NCBI GenBank assembly: GCA_020740775.1 | Contig: JAHEWK010000033.1 | Coordinates: 310,001-374,000 of the forward strand | Reading direction: 5' to 3' | DNA from: Ilyonectria destructans | Taxonomy: Eukaryota > Ascomycota > Sordariomycetes > Hypocreales > Nectriaceae | DNA: 64,000 nucleotides | Part shown: positions 45,684 through 56,737 of the stretch, piece after piece | Position numbering within the stretch: position 1 is the stretch's first letter | Layout: every line of letters starts with the position of its first letter | Program-made: the position numbers and the translations under genes | The notes under the pieces: generated by a model | Seen by the model: only the letters and a program-made list of their open reading frames with translations | Told to the model about the DNA's origin: nothing | Databases searched by the model: none

Positions 45684-46933
45684 TGGGAAGGAAGGATTGG
45701 GAAACACTAAGGAGAAAGACAAAGCAGAGATAGCTTTCTCGTTGACACGAGTGTTTTTTTGGATCGGTCCGAGCAGAGGGTTTGTTGGTTGGTGATGAGG
45801 TGTGGTCTGGAACGCCCGCGAGAAAGTGCGTTGGTTGCAAGTCGCAAAAGACAAACGTCCCTTGCAAACGCGGGGACCGGGGACCCATATATAGCTTCTT
45901 CTGTTGCGAGATACCCACCATAACGTGGGGCTAGTATACTCCATCATTGGGATAAACGGCCGCTTGCCTGCGCCTCTTGCGAGACCGTGAGTTACATGAT
46001 CTGATTGGTGTTAGTGGCTATGGTTTATCCGTCTCGCTTCTGCACGGATCACAGCCTTTTCTCGAAGAAGAAGACGTTAAGACGTTCTGAACATTCGAGT
46101 TCCGGATTTGTCTCTTGTCACCAACCAACACATGTACAGATTAAGAAGGAGAAGAAGCCGAAGCTAAGTTAGCCAACAGCCGTTGGCCGTTGGCCGTTAG
46201 CTTGCCATCAGCCTCTTGCAGCTTCATTAAGCCGAGAATTACAAGCGCAGCCGAAACTCCAAAGTCTTCCCCGTCTCCATCCAGGTAACTACTTTCGGAA
46301 GGTGCCGTACATTAATGTGTGAATTAGGCTATCTCGCTTTGTTCCGTTGGTGCAGACGGGTCGTGAGACCAGGACGAAGCTTGATAATTAGTTGCAAACA
46401 ATCTTAACCATAACCTTCCATGTAACATGCATGTAACCCTGTATGTAACCATAGGCGGCGTTGGCTCAGCCAGACTACAGGGATACCATTGAAACATTTT
46501 CAGCCCAACCGGTGATCGGATTCTGCCTGCCGAGAGTGGGAACACGGAGGATCCATTCGGCTGACCTCGGCTGCAGCCGCAGCTACATGTGCGTGCGTAC
46601 CTGGCGGCAGGGATTACTCACATGCATTGATGTGGACCGATCTCAACTCATTCTTGGCGCATTTCGTGCAAAGGCATCTGACCTGTGCCTATGAGAGGGC
46701 TGAGGTTGAAATGAGGCATGGTTACTTCCGCTAATATCATCTTGGAGGAACGGCCACTTTCGCCTTATTCTGTCCCTTCCAAGGCATCCATTCTTCCCTC
46801 TCCTTGGGGCTCACATTCCTTTTCCACCAGATCGTACATTCTTTTCATTAGATCTTATCTTCCTACCATTCATTTGCTCCATATTCATTATTCTCACTAT
46901 TTTTAACGGCCATTGGGCCTCCTCTCGTTCATC
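45684..46933. other. Intergenic, no gene recognised
   Basis: Divergent promoter region for the 2EXR gene and the chitinase. Small imperfect CGTTGGC tandem repeats near 46180. No gene recognised. Confidence 0.4.
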
Positions 46934-49900
46934 ATGGCTTCTTTTTTACAATCTCCTCTCATCCCATTACTCTTGGCGGCAGGGTCAATAGCAACGGCTG
47001 CTGCTAGCCAAGATGCAAGCCTTGAGGAGTGGCACGCATCAGTCAACCGGACGCAAGCAGTTCAGGCATGTCCCTCGTCGTGCCAAACTGCTGGCGCTGA
47101 CTCGGCTGCCCCTGAAGACTTGTCGTCATGGTTCTTGTTCCCCGACGAATCTAGCGTGGCGGCTTGCAACGAGACCATGCTGTTGAGCTTCAACATCCAG
47201 AACGATGCCAATCCCGATGGACAAGCTCCCGTGACAGCCATCAGGGGATGTAAAGCCGAGTTTAGCTTGGTACAAAAGGCTATGGAGGGGTCGAGCGATG
47301 ATATTGCAGCAGTCTGTTCCACGCCCAACCACGACATAATTCAAGCACCTGTCACCATGAACGGCAATAACACCAGCGATAAGAAGTTCTTTCTCGATGA
47401 TCTTCTTTCCGCAGGACACCAAGTCCAAAACTACTTGAGCACAAAAAAACCCAACTGCACTCAAAATGTCTTGACTTTTGGCTATTCGCGGTCTTCGGCC
47501 ATTGGCTTGTTCGCCGGCGCTGAGGTATATTAACACGGCCTCCATGCTGATATCTTGAGCCGCTTCTTGGAGGATGCCGCGAGGCAAGAGAGCTTTTCTG
47601 GGACAAAAATTGCCCAGCTCTGTACTGGAAATGGGCGTGGGTCTGACTACGCGGTCGGAATCATCTCCACTACCTCCGATCGCTTGCCTTTCGTCCAGGA
47701 GGTGATCCGCACCTGGGCAGACGGACGATGTGTATCTAGCGACCAAGAGGACTGGATGACAGTATCTCTGCGCGTTCCTGGCCAGATTCAAGGCTCCAAC
47801 AATGCAACATCCTCGTCCTCCACGTCATCAGAAGCCGCCCACGCCTGGTCGGGGTCAAGACTCGCCTCTAGAGCTACTTGCAAGACTGCTGAAGTCAAGG
47901 CCAACGACGGCTGTGACGCTGTGGCCGAACGATGCGGCATCAAGCTGACAGATTTGAAAAAGTACAACTCGGCCAAAACTTTCTGCAACACTCTCGTTCC
48001 CAGACAGAAAGTCTGCTGCTCTGCCGGCACGCTGCCCGATCCTATTCCTGCTGCCAACTCTGATGGCACTTGCAAGACCAAGTCTGTCATCAGTGGGGAC
48101 TCCTGCGCGTCCATGGCGAAAAAGTGTGGACTCAAGGCCGCTGACTTCACCAAGCTTCACAGCGACTCCAAGTTCTGCTCCTCTTTGATGGTTGGCCAGC
48201 CTGTCTGCTGCACCCGTGGCAAACTCCCCGACATCGCACCCAAGCCCAGCAAGGACGGTTCTTGCGCTGCATATGCCATCAAGGCGGACGACAACTGTGC
48301 CACCATTGCCGTCTCTCACGGAATCACCGTGGAGAAGATTGAAACCTTTAACAAGAAGACGTGGGGCTGGAACGGGTGTAAGTTGCTCTGGCGTGGAACT
48401 TCCATCTGGCTGAGCACCGGCACGCCTCCATTCCCTTCGTCCATCTCTGATGCTGTCTGCGGGCCGCAGGTTCCCGGCACCAAGAAACCATCTTCTGGGA
48501 GCAGTGACACCTGGGCCAAGTTGAATCCTTGTCCCTTGAACGTTTGCTGTAACGTCTGGGGCAAATGCGGAATGACTGACGATTTTTGCGTCATCGCCAA
48601 GGCAGCCACTGGTGCTCCTGGCACGACTGCCAAAGGCAAGAACTCACGTAAGTCAACTATTGCCTATAATTCATCTATACTTGTTGAGATCCTTCTAACA
48701 CATCCAGGTATTTCCAGCTGTGGCAGAGATATCATCAAGGGCACGGCACCAGCCAAGACCATGCGTGTTGCCTACTTTGAAGCCTGGAACTCGAAACGCA
48801 AGTGCTTGAACATGGACGTTGATGAAATCGATAAATCCAAGTACACGCACATTCATTTCGCCTTTGCCGACGTCACCTCGACCTTCAATATCGACGTCAG
48901 CGCCTCCCTACGTCAGTTCAACCTCTTCAAGGCCATGACTGGAATCAAGAAAATCATTTCCTTTGGTGGGTGGGACTTTAGCACGAAGCCAGGGACCTAC
49001 ACCATTCTACGTGAAGCTGTCAAGCCTGCGAACCGAGCTACGTTCACAAGTAACATCATTGCCTTTGTTAAGAAGCACAATCTGGATGGTGTTGATCTTG
49101 ACTGGGAGTATCCGGGGGTAAGTGACCACTCTGTCTCACACACTATCGACAGTGTCGCTGTGTTACAGCACAATATGTATGGGTTGATGCTAACCAAGAT
49201 CGAAGGCGCCCGACATTCCCGACATCCCTTCTGGGGATGCTAGTGCCGGAAAGGACTATTATCAGACGTTGAGTGCCCTGAAGACAGCCTTGGGCACCAG
49301 CAAGTCGGTCTCGTTCGCAGCTCCGGCTTCATGTTGGTACCTCAAAGCCTTTCCCGTGAAGGAGATGGGGTCCAAGATCGACTACATCATTTACATGACA
49401 TATGATCTTCATGGTCAGTGGGACTACGACAACAAATGGACCTCGTCTGGCTGTCCCACTGGCAACTGTCTCCGCTCCCACGTGAACATCACCGAGACAA
49501 GAGACTCCCTGTCCATGATCACCAAGGCAAGTGTCCCATCTAATAAGGTCGTGGTCGGAGTTTCGAGCTACGGGCGATCTTTCAAGATGGCCCAGGCTGG
49601 CTGCACTGGGCCGACGTGCAAGTTCACGGGCAGCCCACGAGTATCAAACGCGGCAAAAGGTCGTTGTACCAACACTGCTGGCTACATCTCGGACGCAGAG
49701 ATTCAAGACATCACCGACTACGGTAAGGTGACAAAGCAGTGGACTGATGCTGGGTCCAATATACTGGTTTACAACAACACGGAGTGGGTTGCCTACATGG
49801 ACGAAGATACCAAGGCATCCCGGGCGAAGCTCTACGCGTCTTACAATTTCGCCGGAACATCCGACTGGGCTGTCGATTTGCAGGAGTTTGTCGAGTAAAT

Positions 49901-50877
49901 CGCTTTTCACTGGAATGAAACGGTCGTATACTATCTCTTTGTCAGCGGTACCGGCGAAGAAGAGGATGATTACGAGCCAAATTACGTTGCCACGATAATT
50001 GACCATTTCGAGGACTGTGACTCCGACTTTACCAGCCTGAGTCAACTCAAGAACCGAAAGTCTAAGGTCCCATCCTATTGCATGGACCAGTACCTTGTCG
50101 ATGTTGATATCAGCATCATGGACGATGCGCTCAGCAGGTACAACGGGCTGATTGATGACGGCTACGACGACAGGTTCAAGGTCTACGAGGAGTACACCAA
50201 GGAGCAGGTGCCGTCTCAGATCAACGCCTTCATGGGCAACGGACACGTCGGCGACTACTTCAAGTGCGAGGAAACCAAATATAGGACATGTTGCAGCGGC
50301 TGCAATTTCGCTAGTTGCGCGAATAACTGCGATAAGTCATCCGGCTGCAAAAACGGCATGGGAACACAGACAATCACCTGTCCAACAGTCTACAAGGACG
50401 GGTCGGATGGCATCGACTGGCTCCACACAACGGTGCCCAATACGACATTTACCCTGCAAGACTCGGATGGCTTCTGCAGTGGACAGCATGGAAAAGGTCG
50501 TCGAGGAAGCCAAGAATATTGCCAAGGCAGAGAGAGAGGCGATGATTGCCAACTTCATCGGTGGCATTCTCTTCTTTCTCCCCATCGTCGGTGAAGTGGC
50601 AGCGGCGAGCAGTATGACTGCGATTCGAGCCGCTTTGCAGATGGTCGAGGCCGCTGGCGAGGCGGGACTGATGGCGTATGCCATCGTCCAAGACCCTGAT
50701 AACGCATTCATGACTGTCTTTAGTACCTTGGCGGGTGCAGGATTGGGTCGCAAGAATTGGGGCAAGGCGACTACCGCGAGGAGGGATATGAAAGACGCCG
50801 ACGTCAAGAAGTTGGGATCGATTAAGGATGATTTGGATACCATCAATCTTCTCCGTGGAGGGTTATGTAGGATTTAA
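46934..50877 (+). pseudogene. Killer-toxin-like LysM/GH18 chitinase, inactivated
   Basis: Large secreted chitinase of the fungal subgroup with LysM modules (killer-toxin alpha/beta-like). Visible parts in order: signal peptide from 46934; N-terminal domain; three LysM-type units (about 47870-48430); a hevein-like Cys module (CPLNVCCNVWGKCG); and a GH18 barrel with IISFGGWDFS and the catalytic DGVDLDWEYPG (49087-49117). Then comes a Cys-rich tail ending in a hydrophobic segment (IANFIGGILFFLPIVGEV). Introns: 48648-48707 and 49118-49205. Breaks: TAA at 47531-47533 and TAA at 49896-49898, each with the same frame continuing in homologous sequence; and a frame change at about 50465, where an internal segment seems deleted. 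The active-site motif itself is unaltered. Confidence 0.82.
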
Positions 50878-51157
50878 TCTAAGGAGGTCATCGTCCATTG
50901 TGTTGTGTTGGTCCTGTCGAACTTTGGGGACATGAGACCCGCTCTTCGCTATGCAGGGCTACCCTTGCAGGTGGTGGCGGGGGCTTCCTTCCCTTCCCAT
51001 TACAGCGGTGGATGACCTCTATAAAATGGCTGCACCCGTTGGACGCAGGTACTTAAAGGCTGTCAGGCCGCTGCCCTTGGAACAAGCCAGAGCATCTCCC
51101 AACATCCATCCACCCATCTTCTCCTCATCTTCCACTCGCCACCAACCCAGACTCGAA

Positions 51158-51934
51158 ATGGCTCTTCAAGACATTGCCGAATGGTCGCCCGTGTGCGGCC
51201 TGGCAGCATGGACAAGATTCAAAGTCTCGCCTGACGGGGAGATTGACCCGTCCATCTTCGACCCGCTCACCGAGGTAGCCTCCGACATTGGCGCCGTCTA
51301 CTACGGCCGGATCCACGAGTCACCCGACGAATGCATGCTCGTCGTCGCGTGGAAGACGCCAGACGTGTATGCGAAGTTCAAAGAATCGCCGCAGCGCGAG
51401 GAGTTGATGGCCAATATGAAGGCCGCCTCCCCTTCCGACACCGCCGCCACGGAACCGGAAACGCAAACGCTGTCGTTTTCGAGAAGGATATTCTGGCTCA
51501 AGTTCGGGCCCAACACCGAGGTCATGTCGGCGTACCTGCCGGCCTCGTCGTCGCCGGAGACCCAGCACGCCGTCCCTCGGGTCATGCGCCTCCGCCACAA
51601 CCCCCAAGTGCCGCCTTCGAAGAAGCGCACCTACGTGAAACCGCCCAACTTCGCGTGGGTGGAGGGGCCGCCGCAGGTTCGGGACGGGGAGCAGGTTCTG
51701 GGGGCGGTTTGGAACAATTTATGGAACGATAAGGAGAGCGAGCGGGTCTTCAAGACGACGGAGAAGAGATATGAAGCTGGGATGCCGCTCGCCGTGGATG
51801 TTTTCGAGCGGGATTTGAAAAATCTTGGCGTCACTGGGCTCAGCTCGTATCACGTCAATTTCCAGCAGTACAAGAAGATCCCTCGTGACATATGGGGGAA
51901 ACATGCCCCCGAAAGAGCCACTCCCTTTACCTAG
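51158..51934 (+). CDS. Hypothetical protein, possible dimeric alpha/beta-barrel (ABM-like) fold
   Basis: 258-residue single-exon protein starting at ATG 51158 (MALQDIAEWSPVCGL). The N-terminal part (WTRFKVSPDGEIDPSIFDPL, YYGRIHESPDECMLVVAWKT, YAKFKESPQREEL) has the alternating strand/helix pattern of stress-responsive or antibiotic-biosynthesis-monooxygenase-like dimeric barrels; a second similar half may follow. No signal peptide. Codon use is strongly G/C-ending and the frame is clean. Function unknown. Confidence 0.6.
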   Translation: MALQDIAEWSPVCGLAAWTRFKVSPDGEIDPSIFDPLTEVASDIGAVYYGRIHESPDECMLVVAWKTPDVYAKFKESPQREELMANMKAASPSDTAATEPETQTLSFSRRIFWLKFGPNTEVMSAYLPASSSPETQHAVPRVMRLRHNPQVPPSKKRTYVKPPNFAWVEGPPQVRDGEQVLGAVWNNLWNDKESERVFKTTEKRYEAGMPLAVDVFERDLKNLGVTGLSSYHVNFQQYKKIPRDIWGKHAPERATPFT

Positions 51935-52012
51935 AGTACCTATAACTACATCACACAAGGTCCACTCAACTACCCGATCCCATGAACCCTCAAACCCGCG
52001 TGAACCTCCCCG

Positions 52013-53336
52013 TTACAGAAGCGTAGATGCTGAGCTGGCAAACGTGTACGCGGTATTCCTTCTCCCCAGCTCGTACGCCAGCGCGAAGAGGGCAAACGAC
52101 TCTGGGTTCTTCTTGGACTGCTCAAGAGTGATTTGCTTCCCAGTCAGCTCAGCTGCATTTTTTCGGACGATTTCACTCAGCCGATCTGCACTTTCGTCGT
52201 CAGTCGATCTGTATCATGTCACGTTCGACGCGTTTTGTGCTTACATGCGGTGTCCGGAGTGTGCTCATTCAACAGGGCGAAGTGGAACATCTCATGGAAC
52301 AGGGTGAGGCCCTCGGGCTGGAGTTTCTCGACGGAAAGATCCTCTTCAGTCACGGCGGGGATGGCGTCCAGGCTCTTGTACCAGCCCTTGTCAGCCCAGT
52401 TCTTGGTGCAGAACGTAATGGTGTTGGGCTGGAAATTGTCGTCAGTGCCGGCGAGGTTGTTGCCTCGGGAGGAGTAATCTCCAGTGATGTCGTAGTTGTA
52501 CTTCTTTAGTCCTACGGCGTCTGCCCAGAATGGGACTAGAGACGGACAAAAGCATTAGGATCCTCACTCAAGAGTCGAGCTGGAGACGGTGGTGGACTTA
52601 CCGAAGGGCTGAGGAAGCTTCTTCTTTGCTGCTGCAGTTTTGGCTGCATCAATTGCCGCATTTCGTTTGACATAATTATCCTCATATAGTTCGTTGTACA
52701 CCTCCTTGATCTTCTTTCCGTCCGCGTTTGGTGTTCCGGTGCCCTCGTCTTGAGCAATGTCCTCCCAAGACTTCTCTGTATTTTAAGAGGTTAACAACTC
52801 CACTGCAAGGATTCCGCGTGCAGGCTTACCTTCTGCCCATGTGCTGTCACAGAAGATCCATGGCTTGTCATCGTTCTCGGGATCGGTCGAGTCATCGGTC
52901 AAGGCTGCGATCACCTCCTCGACGCTGGCTGAGCATCCGTGTTAGCGATCTCTTTCCTGCTTCTTCTGCCCCGGGGAAATGTACTCTTGAGGGCTTGAGC
53001 ATGCCCCCCGAAAGTACCTGTTTTCGCGTTGATGTTGAAAAAGGTCTTGAGGTACTTTTGGCTATCGGCATCGGTTGTACCCGCATCTTTCTGGGCTATG
53101 GCATCGTTGATGCATGCCAGGGCTGCATCAGCGAGCGTCTGTGTGTCCAAATACCACTGTTGGATGTCCCAACCGTCGCAACCGCCTTTCTCCGTGCCGC
53201 CGTAGACAACAAAGGCATCATTGACAGTGATGGCCTGTACAGCGGTCGTCGCGATGCTAAGGACGGCAACTGCCCGCACCAGGCCTGTGACAGAGCACGA
53301 AGAGCGCAGGGCTGCCAACATGGTGACAGTAGGCAC
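52013..53336 (-). CDS. Secreted HEXXH zinc metalloprotease
   Basis: Five exons on the minus strand, with GT-AG introns whose phases can all be satisfied; the last acceptor is the AG just before ATCGGCTGAG. A signal peptide (LVRAVAVLSIATTAVQA) follows the start at 53336 (ATG 53321 is equally possible). The zinc motif HEMFH lies in GLTLFHEMFHFALLNEHTPD (about 52289-52303), and the last exon supplies the conserved-type helix and AYELGRR segment. The family is uncharacterised fungal deuterolysin/lysine-endopeptidase-like proteases. The frame is intact. It may process or degrade wall or host proteins as part of the surrounding secreted-protein cluster. Confidence 0.75.
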
Positions 53337-54883
53337 AGTTGTCCTGTGATAAGCTCAAGTGCTCAATGGTGTACGACGATGGCTAAACGAAGGCGTAGAG
53401 TGGGCTGAAGGAACGAATCAAGGAAATGAATGGCGGTAACCGACTATACGTGTCAGAGCAGGAGAAGGTGGCTATAAGAAACGTCACCAAGATCAAGTGG
53501 CAGATTCCGGAGCAAGTCGAGTACATAATCGGAGGATACGAGGAAACGCAGCCCCCAGCTGCGACTATAGCGTGGGCTGGGACCGGGGATGCAAGCCTTC
53601 GAAGCAACAGGGCAGTGTAAGGGGCACAGAAACGGGAATTCGCGCATGTGGACCTGGCCTTCATAATTTTCAATCCCGCAGGATCTCTCCAGTTCGTTTC
53701 CCGCTTCATTTCGAAGACGCTCTTGTGTGGCGTTGCATGATTATGCGGTGATGGACATAAGTCCTGAACCGCACATAATCCATTCGCAGGGATGGGCAGA
53801 CTACAACCAACAACACCAAAGAACGGATGAAAGCGAGAGCGACGTCTGCACTTAATTTTAATCCCTGTGGAACAAGCTTATCCTTTAGTCTAAATGCGAC
53901 GCAGCTGAGCTGCAAATGTTTCAGAAGGAATAAGTTGAGCACAACCAACAACGCCGAAGGACCAACAGACAGCGCGCACCCCACGAGGCCACGGAAGGAT
54001 CAGAGCAAGATCGGCAACTGGAGACCTGATTCTAAAAATTCATACACTATCAGCCAATGAAATCTAGAAGTCTTCGGAGGATACTGTTCTGGGATGAATG
54101 GTTTTATTTCCTATGCATGCCATCCCAGTTGACGCGTATCGAATATATAGTTCCTCTCCCCCAATGCACCGGTCCTGAATCCTGATCCGGGAATAGCTGC
54201 ACGGTCTCGAAGGAATTCTTCCGTACTAAAAAAGGCCCCCTCGTATTTACGCCTCGGCTATGCACCTTGCCACTGGCAGGGCTGCATCGAGATGCGGGCA
54301 GACCCCGGCAAAAGGTTAACTTACGAGAAGGATTTGCGGCTGAGATGCACCTATTTGTTTCAGAAACAAACGAATGCCACGGACGGAGACGAGATTCGGG
54401 CCGACCCTATCCTACTTGTGGTTCTACTATGGTGCGTTTACGTACTGTTGGTTGTTGGTTGTTGGTTGTTACCTGCATGGTGCGTTTACGTACTGTTGGT
54501 TGTTGGTTGTTGGTTGATACCTGCATGTTGCGAACCCTGCTCCGTACCGGACGGAGATGACCTTCGTCCAAGCCTCAACTGGGTACCTATGCACGGTAAT
54601 TCACAATTCAGGGATTGTATTCGCGCAGTCTTTTGCGCAGGAATAGGATGGTGAGATACATAAGCACATATGTATTTTACTCGGCTGAGACGTTTCCTTC
54701 CGAGGATATCCAGCACCATAGTTGGCCGCGTTCACTGTGTCCTCGGATTCTCAATTATATGGTATCCTCGTCTTCTCTTTACTCTTCTTTCTTGGTCCAT
54801 TGGTCATTCACTCGTTCCATTCATGACACTTTTCGGTCTTGTTCATCTCGCTCATCCAACTTGCAAGTGAGAGAACCTCCAAG
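53337..54883. other. Intergenic with a tandem duplication
   Basis: Divergent promoters of the protease and wall-protein genes. No gene recognised; the 92-codon minus frame at 53706-53984 is unsupported. Includes the 48-bp tandem repeat at 54430. Confidence 0.45.
54430..54525. repeat. 48-bp tandem duplication
   Basis: Two adjacent 48-bp units (54430-54477 and 54478-54525), identical except for one base, each containing a TTGGTTG triplet run. Recent local duplication. Confidence 0.9.
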
Positions 54884-55764
54884 ATGAAGGCTTCCCTAGC
54901 GACATCGCTGTTGTTGCTCATCAGCTCCCACCTCATCGAGGCAGGAAGGCGTCCTCGACGGGGATATCACTGCCATTCAGGTCACTGTCTTTGCGGTGAA
55001 GAATGCCGCGCTCTCGGACGAGGTCAGTCCTGCTGCCCGCGTAGGCATGAACACCAAGAGCACATCTGCGGCCCAGGTAAGTTCGCATATCAACTGTATA
55101 ACATTAAGCCCTGAGCTAACAACAAAACTCAAGGCAAGGAGTGTTGTGGCAGGGGTTGCTGTAGAGAAGGATGGAAATGTGGAAAGAACGAAATGTGCTA
55201 TCCGTCTCACTCTATTTCCTCTCTCCCGCCCAACTACTTCACTACAGTCGTTACAATTGTCACAGCGGTTCCCGTGTCCCCAACCAGCCATGAAGAGATT
55301 TCCAGCACTTTGAGCTACGAGTCAACCCTCTATGCTCTCCCTCCCACCTCGGCAGATGGATACTCAAGCTTGAGCAGCACAAGTGACTATGGTCTTTCCT
55401 CAGGCACGCCCGAGGGTTCCACTGAGTTGTCATCTACTCCGGTCGACGCTGCAGTAGACACTCTCAGTTCGGTCAACACCAATACTGGCGTCTACACCCC
55501 TCCTGCATCGACCGTTGGCGGTTCAGAGACTGAATCCTATACTCCTGCGACTACCCCCTCATCCACTGGTTCTGGATCGAACACAGAGTCACCACCAACT
55601 TCGGGTAGTGAGACGACCGACGCAGTTTCAACCCCTGGAACAGATGTTTCCACGGGGGGCACCTCGGAGACACCAGTGTCAACTCCCGGTGGAGGGGAGA
55701 CCCCCAATAGCAGCCCTTCTGCAGGCGCCGCCACTTCTTTTGGTACCGACTCTCAACCCGGCTC

Positions 55765-56475
55765 GGGTGTGCCGACGGTGATCACCAACTCGGACGGCCA
55801 AGTCACCACGCTACCTGCTGTTACGAGTGATGTTTCCACGGGTGATACAACGCCTGGATCAGTTGTGCCTACAGTGATTACCAACTCGGACGGCCAGGTT
55901 TCAACCGTTTTCCCTCCCACTAGCACCACCCCAGGCCAAGTCACCCTTACCGCCATCACTGGCACGGATGGCCAGGTTTTAACAGTATTCAACCCTACAA
56001 CCCCAGGGACAGGCGCAGGCACTCAGGCCGTGATCACAAACTCGGACGGCCAAGTCTCGACCGTCGGCTCGGTGGCTACAACCCCAGGCCAGGCTACGCC
56101 TACTGTCATCACCGGCACGGACGGCCAGGTCTTGACTATGTTCCCCCCTATGGCCACGGACACTCCCACAGTTATTACGAACTCGGACGGCCACGTCTCG
56201 ACTGTGTTCCCTCCTACGAGCGCCGGCACTCCGACCATCATCACCGGCACAGACGGTCAGGTTTCTACCATCGTTCCTCCTCCCAGTACGACTCCAGGTT
56301 CTGATGTTGGTACTGTCGTCACTGGAACGGATGGCCAAGTGTCGACCATTTTGCCTCCAGTCACCACAAATTCAGATGTTTCCACGCCCACTGTCATTAC
56401 CAACTCTGACGGCCAAGTATCAACCTTGGTTTCAACTGGCACGGACCAAGGTTCCTCTACCCCCAGTGGTGTCAC
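55765..56475 (+). repeat. Coding tandem repeats (GTDGQ/NSDGQ units), left block
   Basis: About ten degenerate units of 20-30 codons, alternating V(I/V)TNSDGQVSTV and V(I/V)TGTDGQVLTV with Pro/Thr spacers; the array continues after the element at 59908. Such repeats form extended, O-glycosylated stalks and mutate by unequal exchange. Confidence 0.9.
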
Positions 56476-56482
56476 AGGTCTT
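56470..56482 (+). other. Left recombination site: TGTCAC repeat plus 12-bp inverted arm
   Basis: TGTCAC (56470-56475) overlaps the arm GTCACAGGTCTT (56471-56482). The matching inverted arm is at the right end. The crossover base within TGTCAC cannot be fixed from one insertion. Confidence 0.75.
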
Positions 56483-56489
56483 CGCGCCC

Positions 56490-56571
56490 GACGACGGGTC
56501 GTCCGGTCGCCGAATGACCGCACGGCCCCCATACGAATCCCTGTTCAAATCTGAAGGCCCGGTCCTTCAGA
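56490..56571. repeat. Left subterminal hairpins of the element
   Basis: GACGAC-GG-GTCGTC (56490-56503) and TCTGAAGG-N6-CCTTCAGA (56550-56571) are perfect inverted repeats just inside the left end; possible recombinase-accessory or structural sites. Confidence 0.75.
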
Positions 56572-56737
56572 ATTCAATAGGGATTCGCTCGGATGACCGG
56601 CGTTTCAGGCCGAAATTGAGGGTCCGTGGCCGCCAAAGGCGGTGCAGGGCCTTCATTTTTGGACAGATCACCATCATTTTGGCAGGAGCATCAATTATCC
56701 CCATCACCGACCAACCATAACCCGCCACCACAACGCA

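Noticed and set aside
47524..47571. A 48-bp intron removing the first chitinase stop
   Set aside because: A GT...GAG pair in phase exists, but the acceptor is poor and the removed bases encode sequence that fits the family, so a true nonsense codon is likelier.
46934..50877. Reassigned stop codons (TAA/TAG read as glutamine), suggested by repeated in-frame stops at Gln-like positions
   Set aside because: Intact genes in the window end at ordinary TAA or TAG (bZIP, feruloyl esterase, recombinase), and the affected genes also carry frameshifts and deletions, so decay explains the stops better.
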